A stretch of 64,000 nt of DNA from JBDGYW01 sp964580055 (GCA_964580055.1 CAZOJI010000008.1:1-64000), one strand, 5' to 3'. Shown: positions 45,036 through 54,318, numbered from the stretch's first letter. The notes: generated from the sequence alone by a model not told the origin. Numbers and translations are program-made.

Positions 45036-45238
45036 GTGACAACGCCGAGGTTTACGGGCAAGCTCGAATGGGTCGGGACAGCTACAGTTGTATATTCCTG
45101 TGCGTCACCATTTGGGAGTCGTTTCCGCTATTTCGGGCCCTTTTGTAAGCTTACGACAATGAGGCTCAACCGAGTCGATCTTGGAACGTCAATGATCCGC
45201 AACGGTATCACGAGCCAGAAGAGACGACGGAGGGAAGG

Positions 45239-47425
45239 TTGAGCACTCGATATGCGAACTCCCTGCTCCTTGTGGCAGTCACGATACTCGCTGCATGTAA
45301 TGACGGCTTCGATATACCTGAAGCGGACCAGATGGAAAAGGCCAGTGGGGACGGCCAAGTGGCTACCGCCGGTAACAGACTCGAAGTACCTCTTTCAGTG
45401 CTGGCTACCGCTCATGATGGTACGCCGGTACCGCGTGAGGCTGTTAGGTGGATTGTGGTGGAGGGCAGCGGTGCGGTGGTCTCCGATTCGATCACGGTTA
45501 CAGATGGAGAAGGATATGCGCAGGCGTATCTCACGCTTGGCCCCACGGCTGGTGCATACGGCGTCAACGCCGTACTCGATAGAAACCCCGAATCAGTAGT
45601 AGTGACATTTGGAGCGACGGCGGTCGAGGCACCCGAAATCACTTCCGCCACTCCCTCGGTTTTCTCGGGCGGCGAAGGCATTACTCTCCATGGCTCACAC
45701 CTTACCGATTCTACGGTTGTCGAGTTCAATGGTCGAGAAGCTGCTGTTTCGTCGGTCTCACCGAGCGGCGACGAACTTGTGGCAGTGGTACCGTATTGTC
45801 TCGTGCCTGGCAACGTGACCGTTTCTGCTCGCGTAGGTCTGTCCGAGTCCAGCATCCTGGCAGGGACGTTCCTCGCCTCTACGGGCACGCTCGGTCTGGG
45901 CACGGGTGAATACCTCAGCGTCGACCCTAGGGCGCTAGGTGGATGCGCATCTTTCCCAGCGGCCGGTCCTGCCGGCGCCGAATACATTCTAGCTCCGCAA
46001 TTGGTATCGGGTGAGCCCGGCGACACGCTTTCGTTCCGGCTCAGGGGCGACTCCGTCATAACTACGGTGCAATTGACATCGCCGCCGGAGAAAGAGCGCC
46101 CAGTTCATTTGCGGTTCGACGATTTCCTGCGCGGGCTCGAGGCTGAACTCGCCATGCGTCCCAGAAAGCCGCTCTCTGAACCCGAATTGCAGCGGGCACC
46201 CATCGAACTCGACCTCCAGGTTGGAGACCGGCGGCGCTTTCGCGTATGCAACAAGGTGACCTGCAGGCAGCAAGAGGATTTCCCCACGATAACCGCTGCG
46301 GTCAGGTACATAGGTGATCATGCACTGATCTACCAGGATGAAGACGCACCTGCTGGTGGTCTCAGCGATCAGGACTTCCAGGAGTTGGGTGTGCTTTTCG
46401 ATCGGGATCTGTACGGTGTAGCCACTCGATCGTTCGGCTCCGAGTCGGACGTGGACGGCGACGGTCACCTGGTTATTCTGCTGACTCCGATTGTGAATGG
46501 GATGACCGACACGGAGGATTGCTCCAAATCGTATGTCACCGGCTTCTTCTTCCCGCTCGATATCGACCCCACAGCGTATCGGGACAACCGGTCAAATCAG
46601 GCGGAGATCTTCTATGCAATCGTACCCGACCCTCAGGGCACGGTTACGTGCAAGCATACTGTAGGCAGGGTGAAACGCATCGTCCCTGTAACTTTCATCC
46701 ACGAGATGCAGCACATGATCAACTATCATCAGCATGTAGTGCTGCGAGCCGGCAACACGGAAAATACGTGGTTGAACGAGGCAATGTCGCATATGGCCGA
46801 GGAGCTGGGTGCGCTTCATTTCGAGTCGATGGGCCAGCTTGACCGATTTTCCACGTTTTCGCTCGGCGATCTGTTCAATGCCTTCGAGTATCTCAAGGAT
46901 CCGTCGCAACACTTCCTCATGTACTCGGAAGGAACCGGAACACTGGAGGAACGTGGAGCTGGTTGGCTCTTCCTGCGTTGGCTTGCGGATCAATTTGGCG
47001 CGGACGTGTTGCGGCGGCTATCTGAGACCTCCCTGACCAGCACCGCTAACGTTGAGGCGGCAACTGGAGAGCCAATCCCAAAGTTGCTAACTGACTGGTT
47101 TCTGACCAACTATGTTTCTGACCATCCAGATCTGGCTGAGGTTCCCGATCGTCTGAGCTACAAGACCTGGAATCTTCGAGAGGTGTACGCTGCGCTATAC
47201 TCGCAAGAGCCTTCATTGTTCGACCGCCAATTCCCAATCCGGCCAACGGGGTACAGCGGAGGGTCGTTTGATGTGAGCGGCGGTCTCAAGGCCGGATCCG
47301 GGGCATTTTTCAGGGTTGTTCAGGGAAGTGGGCAAGCTGGTTTCACCGTCGAGTTGCTAGGAGAAGGCGGGAATCCTTTGGCCGAAGATCCTGCGACGAG
47401 GTTGAACGTGATTCGGATCAGATAG
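45239..47425 (+). CDS. Lipoprotein metallopeptidase, M30 (hyicolysin)-like
   Basis: A 728-residue lipoprotein from TTG 45239, the only start compatible with the lipobox (LAAC at residue 20). N-terminal domains are an Ig-like fold (residues 35-125) and an IPT/TIG fold (PEITSATPSVFSGGEGITLHG). The peptidase domain has HEMQH (488-492) and, about 20 residues on, Glu514 in WLNEAMSHMAEEL, which together form a gluzincin zinc site as in family M30. AGGGAAGG directly precedes the start. The C-terminus is a beta-rich domain. It probably acts on the cell surface or in the periplasm. Confidence 0.83.
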   Translation: MSTRYANSLLLVAVTILAACNDGFDIPEADQMEKASGDGQVATAGNRLEVPLSVLATAHDGTPVPREAVRWIVVEGSGAVVSDSITVTDGEGYAQAYLTLGPTAGAYGVNAVLDRNPESVVVTFGATAVEAPEITSATPSVFSGGEGITLHGSHLTDSTVVEFNGREAAVSSVSPSGDELVAVVPYCLVPGNVTVSARVGLSESSILAGTFLASTGTLGLGTGEYLSVDPRALGGCASFPAAGPAGAEYILAPQLVSGEPGDTLSFRLRGDSVITTVQLTSPPEKERPVHLRFDDFLRGLEAELAMRPRKPLSEPELQRAPIELDLQVGDRRRFRVCNKVTCRQQEDFPTITAAVRYIGDHALIYQDEDAPAGGLSDQDFQELGVLFDRDLYGVATRSFGSESDVDGDGHLVILLTPIVNGMTDTEDCSKSYVTGFFFPLDIDPTAYRDNRSNQAEIFYAIVPDPQGTVTCKHTVGRVKRIVPVTFIHEMQHMINYHQHVVLRAGNTENTWLNEAMSHMAEELGALHFESMGQLDRFSTFSLGDLFNAFEYLKDPSQHFLMYSEGTGTLEERGAGWLFLRWLADQFGADVLRRLSETSLTSTANVEAATGEPIPKLLTDWFLTNYVSDHPDLAEVPDRLSYKTWNLREVYAALYSQEPSLFDRQFPIRPTGYSGGSFDVSGGLKAGSGAFFRVVQGSGQAGFTVELLGEGGNPLAEDPATRLNVIRIR

Positions 47426-48376
47426 TTGCTGAGGATCGAGCGCACGCGACGGAATTCTGCTACGAGCCGCGCGCTTCGGGCGACTACGTGCCTATTGGTG
47501 TCGGTGTCCGGACCGGTAGTTGCGCAGGTACCGGATACCGTGCCAGCGGCGGTTCTGGAGCGGCCTTTGTCAGTTCGCAGTGCCGGCATGAATGGCGCGG
47601 GGGCGGCGCTGATTGGTAATTCGGGGGCGGTATTCACCAACCCTGCCGGCATTGCAACCATTCGGCACATCGCTATCGAAGGAGCATATCGGGCCACACC
47701 TTCCGGAGGTAATCTCCATGCTGGCGCACTCGCATGGCGAATGCGGCAGTTTGACGTCGGTTTTGGAGTGGCGCGACTTAGATACGGTACAGATCCCGGC
47801 TCCTCGCCTCTGCCTGGCGTGCCGGTCGGTGCCGAAGGCGGGGAATTGGCAGGAATCGGGTCTCTAATATACCGATTTGGGATGATTGCCTTTGGTGGCA
47901 GCGGCAAATACGTGCAACGCACAGTCAATGATTTCCGTGAAGGCGCATTCAGTGCAGACGCTGGCTTTGCGATCGCGGTGTTCGATATCATGGCCATCGG
48001 CTTCTCGAGGCAGAATATCGCTGGAAACTGGGCCGGAGAGTCAGCGGTTGAGCTAAGGGGGGTCACACGCCTGGCAACCATGTGGAACTATGTGGATCCT
48101 TTGGAATCGTATAGACTGCTATCCACTGTCGAGCTGCAGTGGCCTGAAGGAGACGATCTTCGGGTTGTCCTGGGAGCGGAGGGTGGAATCGTATTGGAAG
48201 GGATAGGTCTTCTCGGTAGAGCGGCGTATGTGTCAGTGCCGTCCGAATCGTACTACTCACACATGAGCTATGGCGGTAGCGTCAGGCTAGCAAATATTAC
48301 GCTGGACTACGCCTATCAGGATTCAGAGCTCAGCGGTGATCCGGCTCACCGGTTCGGGTTGCGAATGTCACTCTAA
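47426..48376 (+). CDS. PorV/PorQ-like (UPF0164-type) outer-membrane barrel
   Basis: A 316-residue protein with a signal peptide and the FadL/UPF0164 pattern near residue 55 (SVRSAGMNGAGAALIGNSGAVFTNPAGIATI), in which 'NPAG' after a glycine-rich turn is typical. The rest is a regular series of beta strands ending in RFGLRMSL. Its TTG start immediately follows the M30 stop (TAG-TTG), so translation is coupled. Such barrels help type IX-like secretion or hydrophobic uptake elsewhere; here the link is with the surface peptidase. No other type IX gene is present. Confidence 0.8.
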   Translation: MLRIERTRRNSATSRALRATTCLLVSVSGPVVAQVPDTVPAAVLERPLSVRSAGMNGAGAALIGNSGAVFTNPAGIATIRHIAIEGAYRATPSGGNLHAGALAWRMRQFDVGFGVARLRYGTDPGSSPLPGVPVGAEGGELAGIGSLIYRFGMIAFGGSGKYVQRTVNDFREGAFSADAGFAIAVFDIMAIGFSRQNIAGNWAGESAVELRGVTRLATMWNYVDPLESYRLLSTVELQWPEGDDLRVVLGAEGGIVLEGIGLLGRAAYVSVPSESYYSHMSYGGSVRLANITLDYAYQDSELSGDPAHRFGLRMSL

Positions 48377-48518
48377 TTGCCGCGGCCAGCTGCTGGCACC
48401 ATGACCCGCAACCGCCGACCTACATGTTGCCGATGCCAGACAAGAACCGAAGAAGCTGAAGCCTCCGGAAGCTGGTGCGGTTCCTCCGAACCACGGTGCA
48501 CACTTGGCACTCGGGTGG

Positions 48519-49430
48519 TCAGGTTGCTGTGGTTGCCCTCGTGGCCTGCTCCCAGGCATGGTACGACGATCTCACCAGGGGCCCGGATTCCACATGCCTG
48601 AACCCCAAAGCCCTGCCTATCTGTCTCAACTGGGAGAACTCGGCTGGCGTATAGTAACGGCCGACCGCGATGTGGCGGGAGGTAGGACGCAAGTACTGCC
48701 CAAGCGTAAGTATGTCAACGTCGGCGCTACGAATAGCTCGCATCGCGCCAAGCAGCTCGTCCCACTCTTCTCCCATCCCACACATCAGGCCCGATTTGGT
48801 CAACTGCCTCGGGGCTCGTTCCTTGGCAACCCGAAGTAGGCGCAGAGCCCGCGCATACTTCCCACCAGGGCGGGCGACTCCGTATAGCCTCTGTACGGTC
48901 TCGAGATTGTGATTGAGAATCTCGGGCTTTGCGTCCAATACAACCTGAAGAGCCTGATCCGATCCGGCGAAGTCGGGTATGAGGACCTCTACGGATGTCT
49001 CGGGCAGGCGCGTGTGGATCTCGCGCACGCATCTGGCAAAAATCTCGGCTCCACCGTCGGACAAATCGTCGCGGTTGACGCTGGTGACGACCACATGTTG
49101 CAGCTTCATCCTCTCCACAGCGCAGGCGAGTCGTTCTGGCTCGCCTTCATCGTATTGCGGAGGCCGGCCGTGAGCCACTGCACAGTATGCGCAGTTCCGA
49201 GTACATACATCTCCCAGAATTATGAAAGTTGCCGTACGGTGACCCCAACACTCACCCAGATTGGGGCACCGCGCCTCCTCGCATACGGTGTTCAATTGGA
49301 GGTCCCTGACAACTCGTTTCACCGATACGAAATCGCTGCCACCGGCGGCGCGCACCTTGAGCCAGGCGGGTTTCCTCGCCCCCGCCGTTGCCCGGGCGCC
49401 CGAGGTTCTCTTGGTTTCATTCGAATTCAT
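48519..49430 (-). CDS. lipA: Lipoyl synthase
   Basis: A 303-residue radical SAM enzyme that inserts sulfur into octanoyl groups on lipoate-dependent proteins. Both iron-sulfur motifs are intact: CEEARCPNLGEC (auxiliary cluster) and CTRNCAYC (radical SAM cluster). The closing RSSYHA motif is present near the end. SVNRDDLSDGGA and NHNLETV match the substrate pocket. It would supply the lipoylated H protein needed by the glycine decarboxylase at the right edge. It lies between the PorV-like gene and thiO. The 142 bases before it hold nothing recognisable. Confidence 0.97.
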   Translation of the reverse strand: MNSNETKRTSGARATAGARKPAWLKVRAAGGSDFVSVKRVVRDLQLNTVCEEARCPNLGECWGHRTATFIILGDVCTRNCAYCAVAHGRPPQYDEGEPERLACAVERMKLQHVVVTSVNRDDLSDGGAEIFARCVREIHTRLPETSVEVLIPDFAGSDQALQVVLDAKPEILNHNLETVQRLYGVARPGGKYARALRLLRVAKERAPRQLTKSGLMCGMGEEWDELLGAMRAIRSADVDILTLGQYLRPTSRHIAVGRYYTPAEFSQLRQIGRALGFRHVESGPLVRSSYHAWEQATRATTAT

Positions 49431-49537
49431 GGGCGGACTGAAGATAGTTGAGACGTTTGTGGGGAGCCAGCGTAGACGCTTTGAGGCATTGTCGTGGCGC
49501 AGGATCGATTAGGCTAGTTATCTGAAATCGAAGGTGC

Positions 49538-50647
49538 TCACCAACTCCAGAATCGAGTCGGCGATACCATGGAGAGATCGATCTCGACCTCTTCTCCAAG
49601 CAATAACTCGGCTATCAATTCTCCGGTAAACCCAGCTAGCAAGATTCCGTTCCTACCGTGCCCAGTAGCATACCACAACCCTGAAATCTCCGGATCAGCA
49701 CCGATTATGGGCTTTCCGTCGGGGGTGCACGGGCGCAGTCCGGCCCAAGTCCTGTCGAAGCGAACATCACCCAACGAAGGCAATATCTTCCTGACAACTG
49801 CGCGGATATGATCCAGTCCCGCGTCGGTTACATTGATTTCGAATCCGGCATTCTCCATAGTCGAGCCGGCCACTGTTTCACCGGACCGAGGCAACACGTA
49901 ACCGCCGCCTCCATAAACGACCATCTCAGGACACTCATGAGGCCAGTAGGTCGCTGCCATTTGTCCCCGGATCGGTTGAACCGAGAGCGGGCGAGGTAAA
50001 CCGGCGAGCCGGCCCGACCATGCACCATTTGCGATCAGAACCGCGCCAGCGTCGAGCTGTCGCTTCGCTGTAGCCACTCCCAGAGCGGAAGATCCGTCGG
50101 TCAACACCTCTGTGACCTCTTCATCTCGCACTATCTCCGTTCCGGCTGCCTCTGCGCTGCTCGACAACGCCTGGAGCAGTGCCAAGGGATTCAGAGCGCC
50201 ATCCTCTGTTGCGTATGCTGCACCCAAAGCCTCTGGAGCCATTCCAGGCGCAAGTTCCTGGAACTCCTCGCCCGAAAGCCATTCGGCTGTAAAACCGCTC
50301 TGTCGCTGCCAGGCTACTTCTGCTCTAACGGAAGCGACCTCATCCTCTGTGAAGGCAACCTCCAGAACGCCGCCTTGCCGGAGTTCGATGTTGATTCCTG
50401 TTTCCTCCAGTAGAGCTGGTGCCAGTTCAGCGTAGTAATCGCGTGCTCTCACGGCCAGCGACAAGAGTGGGTCTCCAGCTTCCGCTTCCGCCAGTGGAGC
50501 TAGCATACCGGCAGCCGCGAGCGAAGCTGTTCCTGGTTTGGGGCCCGCTTCAACAAGACTCACCGAGGCACCGCGGCGAGATAGAGAGCGCGCGCACGAT
50601 GCTCCTATGACACCGCCTCCGACAATCAGCACGTCAGCTCTGGGCAT
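49538..50647 (-). CDS. thiO: FAD-dependent glycine oxidase-like (ThiO)
   Basis: A 369-residue flavoprotein of the DAO/ThiO family. The FAD-binding GGGVIGASCARSLSRRG opens the protein, VEAGPKPGTASLAAAGML follows, and the C-terminal GLWYATGHGRNGILLAGFTGELIAE holds the flavin. RGQMAATYWP and PDGKPIIGADP match glycine oxidases that feed iminoglycine to thiamine biosynthesis. No thiS or thiG is seen nearby, so other amine oxidase roles remain possible. It is co-directional with lipA, 107 bases upstream. Confidence 0.85.
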   Translation of the reverse strand: MPRADVLIVGGGVIGASCARSLSRRGASVSLVEAGPKPGTASLAAAGMLAPLAEAEAGDPLLSLAVRARDYYAELAPALLEETGINIELRQGGVLEVAFTEDEVASVRAEVAWQRQSGFTAEWLSGEEFQELAPGMAPEALGAAYATEDGALNPLALLQALSSSAEAAGTEIVRDEEVTEVLTDGSSALGVATAKRQLDAGAVLIANGAWSGRLAGLPRPLSVQPIRGQMAATYWPHECPEMVVYGGGGYVLPRSGETVAGSTMENAGFEINVTDAGLDHIRAVVRKILPSLGDVRFDRTWAGLRPCTPDGKPIIGADPEISGLWYATGHGRNGILLAGFTGELIAELLLGEEVEIDLSMVSPTRFWSW

Positions 50648-50721
50648 TCAGACACCTTGTGTGAAACTGGTCGCTTCGTAGCTTCGTAATGAATATTGCA
50701 CGGTAATCGTGGGAGAAATCG

Positions 50722-50949
50722 ATGATTCGCACAATAGCAGGATACTCAGTAATCGCCGTTATTGGCATAGTTGTGCTCAAGCTCATCGTGGGACTGCTGG
50801 GCCTTGCTTTCAACTTGCTGATGTCATTGGTGTGGCTCGTGGCGGTTGGTCTGGTGTTCTACTTCATACTGAAGGTCATTAGCCCTAGCACGGCGCGGCG
50901 GGTTCGTGAGATCATAACGGGCAAGGAGAGCGGAGTTAGAGTCGAATAG
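50722..50949 (+). CDS. Small two-helix membrane protein
   Basis: A 75-residue protein from ATG 50722, with GGGAGAA eight bases upstream. Residues 5-30 and 32-55 are nearly continuous hydrophobic helices, followed by a basic tail (STARRVREIITGKESG). It is divergent from thiO and convergent with the DUF3108 gene. I do not recognise a family; small inner-membrane stress or assembly proteins look similar. Confidence 0.65.
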   Translation: MIRTIAGYSVIAVIGIVVLKLIVGLLGLAFNLLMSLVWLVAVGLVFYFILKVISPSTARRVREIITGKESGVRVE

Positions 50950-50969
50950 TCTCGGCTTCTAGGTTCTAC

Positions 50970-51005
50970 GGCATCAATCTGTTGATGCCCCCGGAGGGGT
51001 CTTTG
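50970..51005. terminator. Two consecutive hairpins between convergent genes
   Basis: GGCATCAA-TCTG-TTGATGCC (50970-50989) is a perfect stem; immediately after it CCCC-GGA-GGGG (50989-50999) is followed by TCTTTG. Together they can end transcription of the small membrane protein gene and possibly of DUF3108 from the other side. Confidence 0.6.
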
Positions 51006-51013
51006 TAGTGCTG

Positions 51014-51802
51014 CTAGTTTCCGCCCTCGGGACGTTGGAGCATGTCGGCTGGGGGTTCGCTGACGATTTCCCTGAGCCGCAGGGTGATAGTGGCAAATGA
51101 GAACTTCACCTTCAACTGTACCACCAGGCGGCGCTCGTCGTCGCTTATCCACATTCGCGCCTCTTTCCCCTCAGCGAGTATGCCGCGCCCCTGAATGATC
51201 GGGTGTACCACGATGCTCGGAAACCTACCTGCCGGCAAATCGAGCGTGTCCCGCCCGAGCACTTCCAACACGACTGGGTTTCTGTCGGGGCGGAAGTAGC
51301 GGTGGTACTCGTACCTCTCTCCTACCTCGAGATCCACGGTTCGAACAAAGTAGAAGAAAGCAAAGTCGTCGAGAGGGGTCGGCGACGTCGGAGTGACAGA
51401 ATCGACTCCCTCTTCCACGTAGAAGCCGGAGTCGGGATAGATGTCCCACACTGTGCGTCTGTAGCTACCACCTTCATGGAAATCCTGAATGAATCGGCGC
51501 GATGCAAAGTCTTCAGTGCCGATCCAGGAATCCATACGATCGTGCAGGCGATAGATCATCCCGCCGCCCTTGAGGACGAAGATGGTATGTAGTGTCGGCT
51601 CACCTCTCACCGTGTCGATTCCGGCGACGTTCATCATGCCGCTACCGAGCGAAATGAAGCCGAACTTCGCCTCGTAGAGCAATGTTTCGCCAATCTCGAA
51701 GCCCAAGACGGTATCAGAGTCGGAATGCGATTCGCCTTGCGCCCAGATAGACCCACTGCAAATCGACCCGATGCAACAGAGTGCGAAGACCCACTTCATC
51801 AT
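51014..51802 (-). CDS. DUF3108 secreted protein
   Basis: A 262-residue protein with a signal peptide (MMKWVFALCCIGSICSGSIWAQ) and DUF3108 features: GETLLYEAKFGFISLGSGMMNV at the start, DRMDSWIGTEDFASRRFIQDFHEGGSYRR, and PTPLDDFAFFYFVRTV. Members are periplasmic beta-sheet proteins of unknown role. Its ATG overlaps the glycosyltransferase end by four bases, so the two are translated together. Function is not known. Confidence 0.82.
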   Translation of the reverse strand: MMKWVFALCCIGSICSGSIWAQGESHSDSDTVLGFEIGETLLYEAKFGFISLGSGMMNVAGIDTVRGEPTLHTIFVLKGGGMIYRLHDRMDSWIGTEDFASRRFIQDFHEGGSYRRTVWDIYPDSGFYVEEGVDSVTPTSPTPLDDFAFFYFVRTVDLEVGERYEYHRYFRPDRNPVVLEVLGRDTLDLPAGRFPSIVVHPIIQGRGILAEGKEARMWISDDERRLVVQLKVKFSFATITLRLREIVSEPPADMLQRPEGGN

Positions 51803-52554
51803 GAAGCTCGTTGCACAGGTGCGCTGGGAGCGGGAATCGACAGTCTCCGTCCCGTGCGGAAAAGGCTGAGTGCAAGTGCAAAGGCGCCTTCCGCTCGCCG
51901 GGCCGGAACGTGTGGTTCAACCGTTGCGGGCACGTCAACTACAGCAACTTGACGGGCGAGAGATGCAGCTCTAGCGAGCAGTTCAGCGTTCGCGCATCCT
52001 CCCGTGGTGTCCAGCAACGAATCTCCGTTTGCGCGGAGGCAAGCCTTCAATGTTGCGAGGCGGAAAGCGTAGACACCGGAGATTACATCTCTGAAACCAG
52101 GTAGACGTATCCCGGGTTTCAAAAGCCAGGACGCCGACCGATGCACGAGGCGATATGTGAAGGGTAGGGTCCGGTGGATAGTCTCGCCAACCACCACATC
52201 TGCACCGGATTCCGTTCTCCGTATGAGTTCAGGCAAGATGTTGGGAGATATCGAGAAGTCTGCAGGGAGCGTGACGAGGCAATCCCGTTTGGGCCTGTCG
52301 GTCAATTCCAATGCCGCCCGCACGAGCGTTTCCATGGCGGTCGCATATCCGACTGATCTTTCTGCTGTGATGAGGGTCAACGGCAGCGCGCGCCTGTAAG
52401 CTTCCAGCGTCTCCGTGGTCCCGTCGGTCGATCCACGGTCCAGTACCAGGAGTTGGTATTCTCGAGCAAACTCCTCGAACACCCGGCGGACCTTCCAGAG
52501 AACCAGGCCTGCAGTAGGCGAATTGTCTTGTGTTGAAACGCAGACGTAAATCAT
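51799..52554 (-). CDS. Family 2-type glycosyltransferase
   Basis: A 251-residue glycosyltransferase of the GT-A fold. The nucleotide-sugar region is YQLLVLDRGSTDGTTETLEAYR, and the acceptor-side motif is CLVTLPADFSISP, in which the DXD-like metal site appears as PAD. The first residues (MIYVCVSTQDNSPTAG) give a normal start. Dolichol-phosphate mannose synthase-like enzymes look similar. It has no C-terminal membrane helix. It overlaps DUF3108 by four bases, so a joint role in envelope polymer synthesis is plausible. Confidence 0.78.
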   Translation of the reverse strand: MIYVCVSTQDNSPTAGLVLWKVRRVFEEFAREYQLLVLDRGSTDGTTETLEAYRRALPLTLITAERSVGYATAMETLVRAALELTDRPKRDCLVTLPADFSISPNILPELIRRTESGADVVVGETIHRTLPFTYRLVHRSASWLLKPGIRLPGFRDVISGVYAFRLATLKACLRANGDSLLDTTGGCANAELLARAASLARQVAVVDVPATVEPHVPARRAEGAFALALSLFRTGRRLSIPAPSAPVQRAS

Positions 52555-52723
52555 GGTCGTCTCTCAAAGTCTCCCGGCGTTTCGCTCATGCATACTACCC
52601 CCTACCCCACAGACGCGTCGAGGTATCCAATATAGACGAGCGTTTGTTCGCCCGCGAAGGAGTTGCACAGGTGTTACTTTCTCGACCGCCCCGATTGCCG
52701 AGCAGTGCCATCAAACAGTGCTG

Positions 52724-53227
52724 TCAGCGTTCGGTACCCACGACGCCCGTGTCGAGAGGTGCGAACAAGGGGCATCGCTCGCTGCTCACTGCGCTCCACA
52801 TTACGCGCAGCCCGTATAGTGGAACGGTCGCGGTGGCGCTGGACACGCTTCCCAGTTGCGGCACCGAAGACGGTAGAGGATCGGAGTCATAGATGAGGAC
52901 TCCCTTGAAGGTTTCAAGGGAATCTTCCACCAGAGCGAGTGCGAATCCTGGTTCCGAAGGGAACCCCTCGCCTTCGTAGCCGAGGATGACCCCCTCAGCT
53001 CCTTCTGCCACTATCGCGTGCCCTGTCCCGTATCCGACGACTCTGGCTGGGACGACACCCTCCAATCCAGCGGGTCTCTCTTGGAGGATCTTGCCCGGTT
53101 CTTGGAGTTGGTTCAGGACCATCGTGGCTCCGGCGACTGCCGAAATACCACAGACGGGGTTGCTTTCGGGGTCTCGCTCGCTGCAAGACACTAGCAGTAG
53201 AACGAAAATCAAGTATCTGGGTTTCAT
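52724..53227 (-). CDS. Small lipoprotein of unknown function
   Basis: A 167-residue lipoprotein with a clear lipobox LLVSCSE near residue 15. The rest is beta-rich with several glycines and small residues (ARVVGYGTGHAIVAEGAEGVILGYEGEG). No family is recognised. It is 169 bases upstream of the glycosyltransferase gene (a gap in which I see nothing) and is divergent from the coiled-coil gene. Confidence 0.72.
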   Translation of the reverse strand: MKPRYLIFVLLLVSCSERDPESNPVCGISAVAGATMVLNQLQEPGKILQERPAGLEGVVPARVVGYGTGHAIVAEGAEGVILGYEGEGFPSEPGFALALVEDSLETFKGVLIYDSDPLPSSVPQLGSVSSATATVPLYGLRVMWSAVSSERCPLFAPLDTGVVGTER

Positions 53228-53363
53228 GTCTGAAATCTTACCTCACGATACCGTGGCTGACCAGTCTATGCCAGGTAGGTTTGCTTGACCAGGCTCGGGG
53301 TGGGGCGTATCGTTTTCCATTGACGAGGTGCGGAGAAAAAGGACGAAGCTGAGGTGGAGCCCG

Positions 53364-53909
53364 ATGTTCGAACGCCTTCGCGCAGCTATTGACGCCGCTC
53401 TGGACGCTGCCAGTTCACCCGCGGACAAGCGAGACATCGTGTCTGGGATGAGAGATGCCGTAATCGAAGCGCATGCAGCCTTGCAGGGAATGCGGGACGG
53501 GCTTTCGCGAACCGAACAGGAACTTGCTGCGGAGAAGAAGAATCTCGAAGATGCCGAACGCCGCGGCCGAATGGCTGCTGGCATAGGTGATCATGAGACC
53601 GTTGAGATCGCTGAGCGGTTCGCCGCCAAGCACAAGGAGCGCGTGAGTGTGCTGGAAAGGAAAGTGGAGGCACAACGCGCGGAGATCGCGCTCATGGAAC
53701 GAGAACTGAGTGAGATGAAGGCGCAGATGAAGAAGGTTGCGGGATCGAGTTCCGTTGAGAACGCGTGGCGGGGGATCGAGACGGCAGGCGGCACAAGACC
53801 CGGCGCTGACACCAACGACGAAGTGCTAAGAGAGAGATTCGACAGAGTTGCACGCGAAGCCCAGGCGGATGCGCAACTCGAAGCTCTCAAGAAGCGGATG
53901 GGGAGATAG
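53364..53909 (+). CDS. Coiled-coil protein, PspA/IM30-like
   Basis: About 181 residues from ATG 53364 with a GAGGTGGAG upstream. Almost the whole sequence is charged amphipathic helix with heptad character (RTEQELAAEKKNLEDAERRG, RVSVLERKVEAQRAEIALMERELSEMKAQM). The layout resembles PspA/IM30 membrane-protecting proteins, but no conserved signature proves it; it may simply be a structural coiled coil. It ends four bases before the next gene, which points to a two-gene operon. Confidence 0.62.
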   Translation: MFERLRAAIDAALDAASSPADKRDIVSGMRDAVIEAHAALQGMRDGLSRTEQELAAEKKNLEDAERRGRMAAGIGDHETVEIAERFAAKHKERVSVLERKVEAQRAEIALMERELSEMKAQMKKVAGSSSVENAWRGIETAGGTRPGADTNDEVLRERFDRVAREAQADAQLEALKKRMGR

Positions 53910-53913
53910 GCCC

Positions 53914-54318
53914 ATGAGCATGGAGATCAAGCCTGACCGCATGGTTTCTCTCGGTTACGGGAAGTATTGGCGTTCTGATGCGATCGTGGGACTCACGCCG
54001 ATCGAAGAGGACAGAGGCCCAGGACGGCGCACCGAGGTGTACACGGCAACAATCGAGGATCCGGTCATCGCATCACGTAGCGAGCAGGCGATTCTGCGAG
54101 ACATGGCGGTAGCGAGCGATCAGCATTTCCAGATTCAGGAGGTTCGAGAGGCTCTCGCGGACATACTCGATGCGCTCGAAGATATCCCGGATGTGCTGGG
54201 GCGAATGCTCGCTGCAGAGGCAAAGTTCGATGTCCCAGCCTGGAGAAGCCGGATCCATGCATTGCTGAGGGTGGAGACACCCGAGGCTTCCGAAAACCAG
54301 AGCGACCTCTTCGGCTAG
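53914..54318 (+). CDS. Small protein with RemA/DUF370-like pattern
   Basis: A 134-residue protein from ATG 53914. The first 60 residues (MVSLGYGKYWRSDAIVGLTP, then RRTEVYTATIEDPVIASRS) recall the RemA/DUF370 fold in order and spacing: a glycine-rich strand, an R-x-D-x-I-V-x-L turn, an RT-x-V strand and an IxSR end. RemA proteins bind DNA in Bacillus. The C-terminal helix (EQAILRDMAVASDQHFQIQEVREALADILDALEDIPDVL) is an addition. The assignment is tentative. Its stop overlaps the symporter stop in a CTAG. Confidence 0.55.
   Translation: MSMEIKPDRMVSLGYGKYWRSDAIVGLTPIEEDRGPGRRTEVYTATIEDPVIASRSEQAILRDMAVASDQHFQIQEVREALADILDALEDIPDVLGRMLAAEAKFDVPAWRSRIHALLRVETPEASENQSDLFG

Noticed and set aside
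44907..45242. A 111-codon frame in the dnaE-M30 gap
   Set aside because: It has no ribosome site or motif and overlaps the likely promoter of the M30 gene.
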